Positions 16,653 to 26,021 are shown, counted from the stretch's first letter. The stretch: 64,000 bases of DNA from Inquilinus ginsengisoli_A (GCF_031453975.1 NZ_JAVDPW010000007.1:62001-126000); one strand, 5' to 3'. Made by a program: numbers and translations. The notes: generated by a model not told the origin, from the sequence alone.

Positions 16653-18014
16653 CTAGACGGGCTTCTGGTAGGACACGGCGAGATCCTTCGGATCGGCCAC
16701 CCATTCGCTGCCGCCGAGGAACAGGCGGCCGGCCGTGCCCGAGGCATCGAAACCGCGCTCGACGGTCTCGCCATGGCTGGCAAAGCCGTTGGCGAGCGTG
16801 ATGCGGCCCCGGTCCGGCCCGGTGGCCTCGATCTCCGTGGCGTCGGCGAAGGGCTTGAGCCCCGCGGGATCGGCGGCCAGCACCAGGTCGCCCATCGGGA
16901 CGAGGTCGATGGCGCGCCAGAGACTCCACCAGCGCCCGGCCCAGCCGGCGACCGCGGGTGATGGAGCCCCATGGCCGGCGAACCGGTGAAGGATCGAGAC
17001 GATCCCGTCCAGCCAGGCATGGGCCGGGCCGTCGATGGCGTTGGTGAGGACGGAGAGGCCGATGCCCCAGTCCGGCACCATAGCCGAGCGGCTGATGAAG
17101 CCGGGGAAGGCGCCGCCATGGCCGACCAGCACATGGCCGTCGACCCGGCCGATCGTGGTGCCCAGCCCGTAATGCCGGGACTCCGACTGATGCGGCACCT
17201 CCCAATGGGGGCGCGTCATCTCGCGCCGGCTGGCGACCGAAAGCACGCTCGACCCGGCTGCCGGGTCGAGGCTGGCGAAGAAGCGGGCGAGGTCCCCGGC
17301 CGTGCTGACGAAGCCGGTCGCCGCGGCAAGGGCGAAGGTGGGCTGGTCGCCGGTGATCGCGCCTCGGCCGAAGGGCATGCGGCCGCTATGCCCCGCCGCC
17401 AGGGGCGTGCCGGCTGCGAGAGGCATGTCCGGGGCAGTGCTCGCCAGCTCCGAGGCCCCGACGACCTCGCGCGTGATCCAGCGCGCGTAAGGTTCGCCCG
17501 TGATCGCCTCGATGGCGAGGCCCAGGAGGCCGAAGCCGAGATTGGAGTATTTGAAGCGGCTGTTGGCGTCTATGGCGAGCGGACGCGCAAGCTCGGCCCG
17601 AAGCGCCGCCTCGTCGAAGAAGGGGGCGCGGACCTGCCAGTGCGGGGACCGGGTCCCGTCGCGCATCGTCCCGGAGGCATGGGCGAGCAGCTGGGCGATG
17701 GTGGTCTCCGCCACCAGCGCATGCAGGCCCGGCACATGGGTCCCGATCCTGTCGTCCAGATGGAGGCAACCGGCCTCATGCAGCTTCATGATTCCGGCGG
17801 CGGTGAAGGTCTTGGAGTGGGAGGCGACGCGGAAGCGGTGGGCCGCGGTCAGCGCCTCGCCGGTCCTGAGGTCGGCGACGCCGAAGGCGCGCTCCCACAA
17901 GACAGTCCCGCCTTTTGCCACCGCGACAACGCAGCCGGGCTGCTCGGCCGCCTTCATCTGATAGTCCATCCAGCGGCCGGCATAGGCGAGCGCGGCATCG
18001 AGCCATTCGGTCAT
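16653..18014 (-). CDS. serine beta-lactamase-like hydrolase (D-aminopeptidase/esterase type)
   Basis: 453 residues. It has the class C/DD-peptidase triad S65-x-x-K68 (SHSK), Y156-S-N158 (YSN) and a late GHGG in place of KTG, typical of the beta-lactamase-related (PF00144) hydrolases that include D-aminopeptidases and esterases. No signal peptide is visible, so it acts in the cytoplasm, unlike resistance beta-lactamases. A C-terminal domain of about 100 residues follows the catalytic part. It lies 36 bp after the transporter ATPase gene and is probably a peptidase for the imported substrate. Confidence 0.85.
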   Translation of the reverse strand: MTEWLDAALAYAGRWMDYQMKAAEQPGCVVAVAKGGTVLWERAFGVADLRTGEALTAAHRFRVASHSKTFTAAGIMKLHEAGCLHLDDRIGTHVPGLHALVAETTIAQLLAHASGTMRDGTRSPHWQVRAPFFDEAALRAELARPLAIDANSRFKYSNLGFGLLGLAIEAITGEPYARWITREVVGASELASTAPDMPLAAGTPLAAGHSGRMPFGRGAITGDQPTFALAAATGFVSTAGDLARFFASLDPAAGSSVLSVASRREMTRPHWEVPHQSESRHYGLGTTIGRVDGHVLVGHGGAFPGFISRSAMVPDWGIGLSVLTNAIDGPAHAWLDGIVSILHRFAGHGAPSPAVAGWAGRWWSLWRAIDLVPMGDLVLAADPAGLKPFADATEIEATGPDRGRITLANGFASHGETVERGFDASGTAGRLFLGGSEWVADPKDLAVSYQKPV

Positions 18015-18050
18015 GACACGGTCTCTCTTTCGCTTCTTCCGGAGTGTGGT

Positions 18051-19058
18051 TCAGCCGCCTGCCAGGGCGCGCTTCGGGACGGCCGCGCCCTCCGCCGCCC
18101 AGCAGGCGACGGCATGCCCGTCATCGACGCCGGCCAGCGCTGGCTCGTGCTCGGAACAGCGGGGGAGGGCGATCGGGCAGCGATTGCGGAAGCGGCAGCC
18201 GCTGGGAAGGCGGGCCGGATCGGGCGGGTCGCCGAGCCGTGGTACCGGGTCGTCGCGGCGGGCGAGGTCGAGCGACGGGACGGCGGCGAGCAGCGCCTTG
18301 GTGTAAGGGTGGCGAGGGGCCCGGAACAGCTGCTTCGCCGGGGCCATCTCCACGATGCGGCCGTAGTACATGACCGCGACGCGGTCGGCGATGTACTCGA
18401 CCACGGCGAGATTGTGGGACACGAACAGCAGCGCCAGCTCGAATTCGGCCCGCAGGTCGCGCAGCAGGTTCAGGATCTGCGCCTGCACGGAGACGTCGAG
18501 CGCCGAGACCGGCTCGTCGCAGACGATGAGGCTGGGCTTCAGGATCAGCGCACGGGCGATGCCGATCCGCTGCAGCTGGCCGCCCGAGAGCTCGTGCGGG
18601 AAGCGGAAGCGGTGCTCGGGCCTCAGCCCGACCTTGTGAAAGATGTCGGCCACGGCCTCGTCCCGCTCATGCCGATCCAGCATCTCCTGGATGTCGAGAG
18701 CCATCCTGACCGAGGCGCCGACCGTGCGGCGTGGATCGAAGCAGGTCCTGGGGTTCTGGAAGATGAGCTGGGCATGGCGCCGCTGCCGCTTGAGCTGGTC
18801 CGGCGACAGGGCGAAGAGGTCCTGGTTGCGGAACAGGACCGTGCCTGCGCTCGGCCGCTGCAGGGCGATCACGGTCCGACCCAGCGTGCTCTTGCCGCAG
18901 CCGGATTCCCCGACCAGCGCCAGCGTCTCGGCGCGGGCCAGCGTCAGGCTCACGCCATCGACGGCGTTGATGGTCCCCACGACGCCGCCGAACAGGCCCT
19001 TCCGGACGGGATAGCGGACATGCAGGCCGTCGACCTGGAGGAGGGGTGGAATGCTCAC
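18051..19058 (-). CDS. oligopeptide/dipeptide ABC transporter ATPase (OppF/DppF type)
   Basis: 335 residues starting at GTG 19058, which overlaps the previous stop as GTGA; the longer frame upstream is not coding. Walker A is GESGCGKS, the signature LSGGQLQR, and Walker B LIVCDEPVSALDVS. The C-terminal oligopeptide-transporter extension carries CRFRNRCP and a later CW, which in relatives holds an iron-sulfur-type cysteine group. It pairs with the OppD-type ATPase to drive import. Confidence 0.9.
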   Translation of the reverse strand: MSIPPLLQVDGLHVRYPVRKGLFGGVVGTINAVDGVSLTLARAETLALVGESGCGKSTLGRTVIALQRPSAGTVLFRNQDLFALSPDQLKRQRRHAQLIFQNPRTCFDPRRTVGASVRMALDIQEMLDRHERDEAVADIFHKVGLRPEHRFRFPHELSGGQLQRIGIARALILKPSLIVCDEPVSALDVSVQAQILNLLRDLRAEFELALLFVSHNLAVVEYIADRVAVMYYGRIVEMAPAKQLFRAPRHPYTKALLAAVPSLDLARRDDPVPRLGDPPDPARLPSGCRFRNRCPIALPRCSEHEPALAGVDDGHAVACWAAEGAAVPKRALAGG

Positions 19059-20077
19059 GGTCCGTCTCCCGTCGCATCCGGCGCCGCCCAGCATCGCAGC
19101 CGATGGCCCGGAGCCACCGGGTCGAGCGGCGGCATCTCCTCGCGGCAGCGCGCGAGAGCGAGGCTGGCGCGGCGGCCACAGCGCGGCGCGAAGGCGCAGC
19201 CCGCCGTGGGGCGGCTGAGATCCGGGATGCCGCCCGGAATGTCCTGCAGCCGCTCGCCGACCGACTGCCCGAGCCGCGGCGCGGCCCGCAGCAGGCCGCG
19301 CGCGTAGGGATGGGCCGGGTGGTCCAGCATCGTCGCGACCGGGCCATCCTCCACGATCCGCCCGGCATACATGACCGCCACCCGGTCGGCGAGCCTCGCG
19401 ACGACGCCGAGATCGTGCGTCACCAGCAGAAGCGATGTGCCGGCGTGGCGGCAGCTGTCGCGCAGTAGCTCCAGGATCTGGGCCTGGATGGTCACATCCA
19501 GCGCCGTCGTCGGCTCGTCGGCGATCAGCAGCCGCGGCCTGAGCGCCAGCGCGATTGCGATCATGACGCGCTGGGCCTGGCCGCCCGAGAGCTGGTGCGG
19601 ATAGGCGAGCGCCTTCTGCTCCGGCGCTGGGATGCCGACCGAGCGGAGCAGGGCGACGGCGCCGTCCCACGCGCCTTTCCGGCTCAGGCGCTCCTGTTGG
19701 CGCAGCGGCTCGGCGACCTGCCAGCCGATGCGGCGCACCGGGTTCAGGCAGCCCTGGGGCTGCTGGAAGATGATGCCGATATCGCGTCCGCGCCAGCGGC
19801 CGAGGTCGCGGGCCGACATGGCGAGCACGTCGCGCCCGTCGAACAGGATCTTCCCTCCGGCGATCCGGCCGGGCTTCTGGATGAGCCGCATGATGGAGAG
19901 GGCCAGCACGGATTTGCCGGAGCCGGACTCGCCGACCAGCCCGACGATTTCCCCGGGCGCGATCCGCAGGTCCACGCCCTGCACCGCGTTGACGGTGGCG
20001 GGCCCGAAGCCGAACTGGGTGCGCAGGTCGCGGATGTCGAGAAGCGGCGCGTCGTGCAGGGGCGAAGGCGTCGTCAT
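19055..20077 (-). CDS. oligopeptide/dipeptide ABC transporter ATPase (OppD/DppD type)
   Basis: 340 residues. Walker A GESGSGKS, signature LSGGQAQR and Walker B LLIADEPTTALDVT are intact. The C-terminal cysteine-containing oligo_HPY region (GCAFAPRCG) is present. It starts 4 bp after the permease gene's stop and overlaps the next ATPase gene, so the two ATPases are translated together. Confidence 0.9.
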   Translation of the reverse strand: MTTPSPLHDAPLLDIRDLRTQFGFGPATVNAVQGVDLRIAPGEIVGLVGESGSGKSVLALSIMRLIQKPGRIAGGKILFDGRDVLAMSARDLGRWRGRDIGIIFQQPQGCLNPVRRIGWQVAEPLRQQERLSRKGAWDGAVALLRSVGIPAPEQKALAYPHQLSGGQAQRVMIAIALALRPRLLIADEPTTALDVTIQAQILELLRDSCRHAGTSLLLVTHDLGVVARLADRVAVMYAGRIVEDGPVATMLDHPAHPYARGLLRAAPRLGQSVGERLQDIPGGIPDLSRPTAGCAFAPRCGRRASLALARCREEMPPLDPVAPGHRLRCWAAPDATGDGP

Positions 20078-20081
20078 GGCC

Positions 20082-20954
20082 TCAGCTCCTCGGGTCGAGC
20101 ACGTCGCGCAGCCCGTTGCCCAGGATGTTCATGCCGAAGATCGAGATGAACAGCGCGGTGCCGGGGGCGGCCACGGCCCACCAGGCGGAGAACAGGTAGG
20201 TGCGGGAGTTGACGAGCATGGCGCCCCATTCGGGGGCCGGCGGCTGGGTGCCGAGACCGGCGAAGGACAGCGCCGAGGCGAGCAGCGCCGCCAGCGGCGT
20301 CGCGAAGGAGAGATAGACGATCAGCGGCGACAGCACGTTCGGCAGCACGGTGCGGAACAGGATCTCCGCCTCGCTGGCCCCCAGCGCCCGGACGCTGACG
20401 ACATAGTCCTCGGACTTCACCGTCAGCACCGTGCTGCGCACGAGCCGGGCGTATCCGGGGATACCGGCGATTCCGACCGCCGCCATGCCGGTCCACAGGC
20501 TCGGCCCGAGGATGGCGACCACCACCAGCACCATCAGGATGTAGGGAAAGGCCAGGAGCACATCGATCATCCGCATGATGATCCCGTCCGTCAGCGCCGA
20601 CCCCGCGCCGGCGACGAGGCCGAGCACGGTGCCGATGGAGGCGGAGATCGATGCGGTGACGGCGCAGATCAGAAGGAAGTAGCGGGTGCCGTGGATGATC
20701 CGGCTCAGGAGGTCGCGGCCGACCTCGTCGGTGCCGAACCAATGCAACGTCCCCGGGGGCATCAGGCGCTGGGCAGGGCTGATCTTGAACGGGTCGTAGG
20801 GGGCGATCAGCGGGGCGAAGGCCGCGAGAAGGATCAGGATGAGCAGAACTGCGCCGCCGGCCACGGCCGAGGGATTGCGGAGGAGCCGCCCGCGCAGTTG
20901 CCGCCAGCGCGGCTCGGCCTTGAAGACCGGTTCCTCGAGCACCGTCTCGGTCAC
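20082..20954 (-). CDS. oligopeptide/dipeptide ABC transporter permease (DppC type)
   Basis: 290 residues from GTG 20954, overlapping the upstream permease stop as GTGA. It has an N-terminal OppC_N domain with one membrane helix (VLLILILLAAFAPLIAPYDP), then a permease core of five helices. The EAA loop that docks to the ATPases reads VVSVRALGASEAEILFRTVL. Inner-membrane half of the channel. Confidence 0.9.
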   Translation of the reverse strand: MTETVLEEPVFKAEPRWRQLRGRLLRNPSAVAGGAVLLILILLAAFAPLIAPYDPFKISPAQRLMPPGTLHWFGTDEVGRDLLSRIIHGTRYFLLICAVTASISASIGTVLGLVAGAGSALTDGIIMRMIDVLLAFPYILMVLVVVAILGPSLWTGMAAVGIAGIPGYARLVRSTVLTVKSEDYVVSVRALGASEAEILFRTVLPNVLSPLIVYLSFATPLAALLASALSFAGLGTQPPAPEWGAMLVNSRTYLFSAWWAVAAPGTALFISIFGMNILGNGLRDVLDPRS

Positions 20955-21883
20955 GACACGAGCTCCACACGCGGGTCCAGCCAGGCGTAGAGGATGTCGG
21001 CGGCGAGGTTGATCACGAGGTAGGTGACCGCGCTGATCAGGATGATCGACTGCGTCAGCGCGAAATCCCGCCACTGTATCGCGTTGACCGCCAGTTCGCC
21101 GATGCCGTGCCAGCTGAAGATGGTCTCGACGATGAAGGCGCCTCCCAGGAGGTTGCCGATCTGCAGCCCCACGACCGTCAGCACCACGATCAGGGCGTTC
21201 GGCAGGGCATGGCGCAGGATCAGCGTGGTCTCGCTGGCCCCGCGCGCCCGCGCCGCCAGGATGTAGTCCCGCCTCAGCACGTCGATCATGCTGCTTCTCG
21301 CCACCCGCGACAGCGGGGCCGCCTCGATCAGGCCGAGCGCGATAGCGGGCAGCACGATCGCCAGCGGACCGTGGGGGACCACGGGCAGGAGCCTGAGCCA
21401 GACCGAGCAGAGGAGGATCAGCAGCAGCCCGAAGAAGAAGGCCGGCATCGAGATGCCGAACAGCCCGATCGTCGTCGCGGTTACGTCCAGCCAGGTGTTG
21501 CGCCGGGCGGCGGCGAGGATGCCGGTCGCGAGGCCGACGATCAGCGCGATCGCGAGCGCCGCGCCGGTGAGCAGGATGGTGTTGACGTAGCGGTAGCCGA
21601 TCTCGTCGATCACCGGCTTGCGTAGACGGATCGACTCCCCGAGATCGCCATGCGCGAGATCGCCGACATAGAGGACGAACTGCTGGTACCAGGGCAGGTC
21701 CAGGTGATATTTCGCCCGCAGCGCGGCGATGGCCTGCGCTGCGTCCTGTTCCGAGAGCTGGCCTTGATATATCGCCGTGGCGGCGTCGGTCGGGATCAGG
21801 GCCTTCATCAGAAAAGTGATCAGCAGGATGCCGATCACCACCGGGACCAGAAGCAGCAGGCGTTTCAGGACATACCGGCCCAT
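20951..21883 (-). CDS. oligopeptide/dipeptide ABC transporter permease (DppB type)
   Basis: 310 residues. It begins MGRYVLKRLLLLVPVVIGI, the standard first helix of DppB-type permeases, has a periplasmic loop of about 70 residues, then five more helices. The EAA loop reads ILAARARGASETTLILRHAL. It starts 6 bp after the binding-protein stop. Confidence 0.9.
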   Translation of the reverse strand: MGRYVLKRLLLLVPVVIGILLITFLMKALIPTDAATAIYQGQLSEQDAAQAIAALRAKYHLDLPWYQQFVLYVGDLAHGDLGESIRLRKPVIDEIGYRYVNTILLTGAALAIALIVGLATGILAAARRNTWLDVTATTIGLFGISMPAFFFGLLLILLCSVWLRLLPVVPHGPLAIVLPAIALGLIEAAPLSRVARSSMIDVLRRDYILAARARGASETTLILRHALPNALIVVLTVVGLQIGNLLGGAFIVETIFSWHGIGELAVNAIQWRDFALTQSIILISAVTYLVINLAADILYAWLDPRVELVS

Positions 21884-21889
21884 CGCTCT

Positions 21890-23467
21890 CTATTCCGCGA
21901 CCTTGAGGTCGGCGGCATAGACATAGCCGAGATAGTCGAGGCGGTAGTCCTGCAGCACCGCGCGGGTCACCGTCATCGGCCAGTCGGTGAGCAGAGGCAG
22001 GATCATCCGATCCTCCAGTACGGCCTTCTGCGCGTCGCTGACGAACTGCATGCGCTTGGTCGTATCGAGGGCGGTGTCGGCGGCGACCAGGGCATCGTCG
22101 ATCGACGGGTTCGGCGGCAGCAGCTGGCGATGGCCGGGGGACCGGAACAGCTGCGACATGACGCTCGGGTCGGACCAGGTCCAACGGTTGAGGTCCATGT
22201 CCCAATCCGGCTTCAGCAGGCCGGGATAGAAGGTGCCCCAATCCGCCGTGCCGACATCGACCTGGATGCCGATATCGCCGAGATTGGCCTGGATGACCGC
22301 GAGCGCCCGTTCCGTCGTGCTGTCGGCATAGCTGCGGATGGTGAACTTGGCCGGGACACCGTCCTTCGCGCGCACCCCGCCATCGTCCTTCCAGCCGGCG
22401 GCGTCGAGGAGAGCCTTGGCTTTGTCCGGGTCATAGGGGGTGCCGTATTTCTGGGCGACGGTGTCGTCATAGCCCGGGATGCCGCGCGACAGCGGACCGA
22501 GCGCGATCATGCCGTTGCCGCCGAAGGCCGCAGCCAGGACGGCCTCGCGATCGACCGCGTGGCTGATCGCATCGCGGAAGGCCCTGTCGCTGAACGGGGC
22601 CTTCTTGTAGTCGAACTCCATGAACATCAGGTTCTTGGCGTTCTTGTCGTTGATGACGGTGAATTGCGGATCGTCGGCGAGCGGCCGGACCGCGTCCGCC
22701 GTCAGCTGCGCGGCGTCGAGCTCGCCGGTCTGCAGGGCCGATGTCACCACGCCTTCCTCGGCCATAACGTTGAGGACGACCCGGTCGAGATAGGGCAGGC
22801 CCTGATTGGCCGCATCCGGGCGGTACTGCTTGAAGTTCGGGTTGCGGACCAGCTCGATGCGCGTGCCGGGGGTCCAGCTGTCGAACATGAAGGGCCCGGT
22901 CCCAACCGGATGGCGGGCGTAGGCCTGCCCCGCGGCCTTCACCGCAGTCGGGGAGTTGAAGCCGAAATAGGACTGGCCGAGCAGGTTGACGAAGGGCGCG
23001 AAGGGCCGGGTGAAATGGAAGACAACGGTGTCGCCGTCCGGGGCGTCGACCTTCTCCAGGGGCCCGACGATACCCTTGGAGGGGGAGGCGCTGTTCGGAT
23101 CGAGGATCGTGTCGAAATGGAACTTCACGGCCGCCGCGTCGAACGGGGTGCCATCGTGGAAGGTCTTGCCGCTCTTGAGCTTGAAGGTGATGGTGCGGCC
23201 TTCGGCGTCCGCCTGCCAGGATTCGGCGAGCCAGGGCCGGGCCACCCCTTTCTCGTCGAGATAGACCAGCGACTCCAGCAGGTAGTTGCCGAGAACGCTG
23301 CTCACGGCCAGGGAAATACTCTGCACATTATAGAGGCCTTCCGGATCGATAATCAGGCGGAATCGCGCCACCTTTTCGGTCTGGGCGAAAGACGATCCCG
23401 ACCTTCCCAGCGCGAGGGCGCCGACGGAGGCCGCGGAGGCGAGCGCGAATTGCCGACGGTTCAGCAC
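21890..23467 (-). CDS. oligopeptide/dipeptide substrate-binding protein (SBP family 5)
   Basis: 525 residues from GTG 23467, with AGGGAG eight bases before it; the open frame upstream to 23809 overlaps the divergent TetR gene and is not used. The N-terminus NRRQFALASAASVGALALG has a twin-arginine-like export signal (RRQF) with cleavage near FAQ. The mature part is family-5: KSGKTFHDGTPFDAAAVKF, VGTGPF and YDPDKAKALLDAAGW. It binds peptides, or possibly other oligomers such as nickel chelates, in the periplasm for the downstream permeases. First gene of the operon. Confidence 0.88.
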   Translation of the reverse strand: MLNRRQFALASAASVGALALGRSGSSFAQTEKVARFRLIIDPEGLYNVQSISLAVSSVLGNYLLESLVYLDEKGVARPWLAESWQADAEGRTITFKLKSGKTFHDGTPFDAAAVKFHFDTILDPNSASPSKGIVGPLEKVDAPDGDTVVFHFTRPFAPFVNLLGQSYFGFNSPTAVKAAGQAYARHPVGTGPFMFDSWTPGTRIELVRNPNFKQYRPDAANQGLPYLDRVVLNVMAEEGVVTSALQTGELDAAQLTADAVRPLADDPQFTVINDKNAKNLMFMEFDYKKAPFSDRAFRDAISHAVDREAVLAAAFGGNGMIALGPLSRGIPGYDDTVAQKYGTPYDPDKAKALLDAAGWKDDGGVRAKDGVPAKFTIRSYADSTTERALAVIQANLGDIGIQVDVGTADWGTFYPGLLKPDWDMDLNRWTWSDPSVMSQLFRSPGHRQLLPPNPSIDDALVAADTALDTTKRMQFVSDAQKAVLEDRMILPLLTDWPMTVTRAVLQDYRLDYLGYVYAADLKVAE

Positions 23468-23639
23468 CGAAATCTCCCTGTTCGTTATGAAAAGAGTGAT
23501 TGTGCGGCCGCCATTGGGCAGATGGATCGCGCGGCCTATATCCGAATAATTACTCGGATTGAGGCGGTGCGCAAGAGCCGGTGATGGCCATGCGAATTGG
23601 ATGCAATTTTCTTGCCAAAGAAAGAAGAGGGTGGCCGGA

Positions 23640-24278
23640 ATGACAAGTTTCACGCCCGGAAAGACGGGAGCGACGGCGAAGCGCAGGCCGGTCCAGGCTC
23701 GATCGCGCAAGATCAAGGCGGCGATCATGGAGGCGGCGCACGACGTCATGCGCGAAAGGGGCATCCGGGCGATAACGACCAATGCCATTGCGGAGCAGGC
23801 AGGGATCAAAATCGGCTCTGTCTATGATTATTTTCCCAACAAGGAAGCGATCATCGCCGAGATCTACGAGGAGAAGCTGGCCCAGGTGCGCGGCTTCCTC
23901 GAAGCGGGATCGGAGAGGATCGATAGGGCAGGCTGGCGGGCGCAGCTTGCCGATCTCATTCGCGAGACCTGGACCTACCAACTCGGCATCGGCCTCGATC
24001 GCACCATCGTTGATGCATCCTACTACTATGAAGACCTGCTCCGGATCGCCCGCGCGCATTCGCAGCTCTTCGCGTCGAACTACGTGCGTCTTCTTCGCCG
24101 GCTGGGCACGAGCTGGGACGACGAGCGGCTCTTCGACCTCGGCATCAGCATCTACACCCTGGTCAACGCGACATGGAGCTATTGGCGGCTGAGGGAGACC
24201 GGCGACCCGGTCGCCATTGAGAGGCAGATCGTTCTGACGATCCGTCTCATCGAGCCAGCGTTGGATCGCGCACCGTAG
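23640..24278 (+). CDS. TetR-family regulator
   Basis: 212 residues from ATG 23640; an in-frame start at 23559 would add 27 residues before the conserved part. The helix-turn-helix lies at about residues 25-70 (TTNAIAEQAGIKIGSVYDYFPNK, with the usual YxYFxNK end). The C-terminal ligand domain is not assignable. It is divergent from the peptide-transporter operon across about 170 bp, so it likely represses that operon and itself. Confidence 0.88.
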   Translation: MTSFTPGKTGATAKRRPVQARSRKIKAAIMEAAHDVMRERGIRAITTNAIAEQAGIKIGSVYDYFPNKEAIIAEIYEEKLAQVRGFLEAGSERIDRAGWRAQLADLIRETWTYQLGIGLDRTIVDASYYYEDLLRIARAHSQLFASNYVRLLRRLGTSWDDERLFDLGISIYTLVNATWSYWRLRETGDPVAIERQIVLTIRLIEPALDRAP

Positions 24279-24648
24279 TTGATGCCACCAGGCGATCCTG
24301 ATGTTGGAGTACAAGACGCGCGTTGCATCGGCGCGGCTGGGAGCGAGGGCCACGGCATGGTGTTATCCAGCTTCCCCCTCTGGCGATATCGGTATCTCCC
24401 GCTGGCGGTCGCCCTGCGGTGTTTGCAGCCAGCTGGTTCGGATCAAAGTCGGCGAAGTCCGCCTCGGAGAGTCGACCACAATGGCCGGTTTCTGGCACTT
24501 CGGTCTCCTCGGACTGGGAAGAAGGAGCCGGATTGTGCTGCTCAAACCGATGTCCGGATTCGGAGCGCTGGCATGGCGTCTCCTTATGGCGCGCTCCGGC
24601 CACGTCCGAACGACAGCTCGGAGTGGCGGACTTCTGGCCGGACACCGG

Positions 24649-24870
24649 TCACCGATCCCCGCCTTCGTCCAGGACCAGGCACTGAACCGGGGTGTCGGCT
24701 GGGATCAGGTCGCGTCCGTGAAGCTCTTGTAGCAGCCTGAGGCAGCGCTTGCCGATGACGACGCCGTAGCTGCCGTCCGGCCGCTCGTGGACCACGATGA
24801 CGCCATGCTTGCGCTCGGCGGGCGTCGATGCCTGCAGCTTGTCCAACGGGATCTGTTTCACGTCCTTCAT
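24649..24870 (-). CDS. small ParB-like-fold hypothetical protein
   Basis: 73 residues from ATG 24870 (MKDVKQIPLDKLQAS); the in-frame ATG at 24888 lies in a repeat arm. The order IPLDKL, then GVIVVHERPDGSYGVVIG-KRC-LRLL, then PVQCLVLD follows the N-terminal ParB/sulfiredoxin-like nuclease fold, where G-x-R-R normally sits at the KRC position. It lacks the rest of ParB, including the DNA-binding part. It may be a stand-alone small protein or a remnant. A weak ribosome site (AGCAGG) is present. Family assignment tentative. Confidence 0.35.
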   Translation of the reverse strand: MKDVKQIPLDKLQASTPAERKHGVIVVHERPDGSYGVVIGKRCLRLLQELHGRDLIPADTPVQCLVLDEGGDR

Positions 24871-24873
24871 CCT

Positions 24874-25508
24874 GCTTCGGTTGCGCATGCGACCGAAGAC
24901 GCCCCGTCGGCGAGGCGCGGGGGTGAAGGCGCAAGGGCAGGGCGGCGGGAGGGGGATCGCCCAGCCCGTCGCTTGCGAAGGGGCGAAGCGCAGCGGAGCG
25001 TTGCAGGCCGCGGACGCGGCCGAAACCTGAGGAGGCCCGGTGCCCTGGCGGCCGTGAGGCCGCGGACCCTTGCGCAGAGGGTGGCTGGCCCCCTCAATCG
25101 TCCCGCGTCTGCGGAATCATGGCTCTGTGAAGCGTCGATGCCGAGGCTGTTGGTGAACGTGACGGGGCGAGGCCTCCGGCCCGGGCTCTCCTGCGCTGCG
25201 CTCCGCCGAGCTCCGCAGTCGCGGATCTCGTCCCCTGCGGGGTGAAACCGATCCCTCTCGCATCACCACGAGCCCGCGGACGCGGGCCCAGGGGAACCCA
25301 GGTTCCCGCGCCGGCAAGGGGCGAGCGGCGGCGTTGCCGCCGGCGCCGGGCCGGTCTCCCCAGGTTTCGGCCGAGGCCTGCAACGCTGCGCCCCGGACGC
25401 TTCGCGTCCGGGGCGGGTGAATCCCCTCCGGCCCTCTGCTCCCTTGCCTTCGCTCCCTCCCGCCCTCGCCGGGCGGCGTCTCGGTCGCATGCGCAACCGG
25501 AGCGCATA
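24874..25508. repeat. long inverted repeat pair
   Basis: The left arm (about 24874-25040) and the reverse complement of the right arm (about 25345-25508) share GGTTGCGCATGCGACCGA, the GGCGAGG region, GCGTTGCAGGCC, CGGCCGAAACCTG and a GGCCCGG end in the same order. The centre contains further short inverted blocks (GCCCGCGGACGCGGGC). This could be two oppositely placed copies of one dispersed repeat or the ends of a lost element. Confidence 0.55.
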
Positions 25509-25685
25509 CCAGGAAGGACGCCTCTCGGACCCGTCTCCCATCGCGACGTTCACGGAACCAGCCGGTAGCGGATGCCGGCCCGTGGCGGGGACCGTCTGGA
25601 GACCCGACGTCGGCGCAAGCCGATAGCTCCCACCGTGTCGGGTCCGGGGGAGGCGCCTTCATCAACGGAGGAGCCGATGAACTGA

Positions 25686-25775
25686 TACGAAGCGAAGCTC
25701 GCCCGGTGCCGCGATGGCCCGGTCTGCGAGATCGCGGGCCTCGTCGGGCACTCGAAGGGGCACAAGACGACGGTG
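25686..25775 (+). pseudogene. possible tyrosine-recombinase C-terminal remnant
   Basis: One frame reads CRDGPVCEIAGLVGHSKGHKTT. The I-x-x-L-x-GHS-x(4)-TT order resembles the catalytic H-x-x spacing before the active tyrosine in phage-type integrases. It is 170 bp from a tRNA gene, a common integration site. No full integrase, attachment-site repeat or other phage gene was found, and the match is short. Confidence 0.25.
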
Positions 25776-25904
25776 CGCAAAGATCGGACCGGAGCACTTG
25801 GCAGGGCATGTCCGGGCTATCGATGCGTGTGTCGCGTCCATCGCGCCAAGTCGACGACGATGCCCGAATTGCGCCCGCTTCTGACACCGCACCGAGCCGG
25901 AAAG

Positions 25905-25939
25905 GAAAAGGGCCCAGCCGCTTCCGGCTGAGCCTTTTT
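25905..25939 (-). terminator. Rho-independent terminator after tRNA-Ala
   Basis: A perfect-looking stem (CAGCCG/CGGCTG extended by GGC) closed by CTTC is flanked by AAAAGG and CCTTTTT, so it can act in both directions. It ends the minus-strand tRNA transcript a few bases after the CCA end. Confidence 0.8.
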
Positions 25940-25945
25940 CTGTCT

Positions 25946-26021
<76 letters not shown>

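Larger units (their letters stand above)
24279..25945. other. 1.6-kb repeat-rich stretch beside tRNA-Ala
   Basis: No intact gene of normal size. From left: about 370 bp of unrecognised sequence; a small ParB-like frame on the minus strand; a pair of inverted repeat arms about 160 bp long (24874-25508); and a possible integrase fragment near 25686-25775. Long frames in this region fall on the repeat arms, in both strands, and are unlikely to be genes. The stretch ends at the tRNA-Ala terminator. Confidence 0.55.

Noticed and set aside
16971..19307. 778-codon plus-strand frame opposite the transporter ATPase genes
   Set aside because: Shadow of the minus-strand operon; low-complexity Arg/Gly/Ala-rich translation.
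25117..25887. 256-codon minus-strand frame beside tRNA-Ala
   Set aside because: It runs through an inverted-repeat arm and its composition is repeat-like; no homology or ribosome site.
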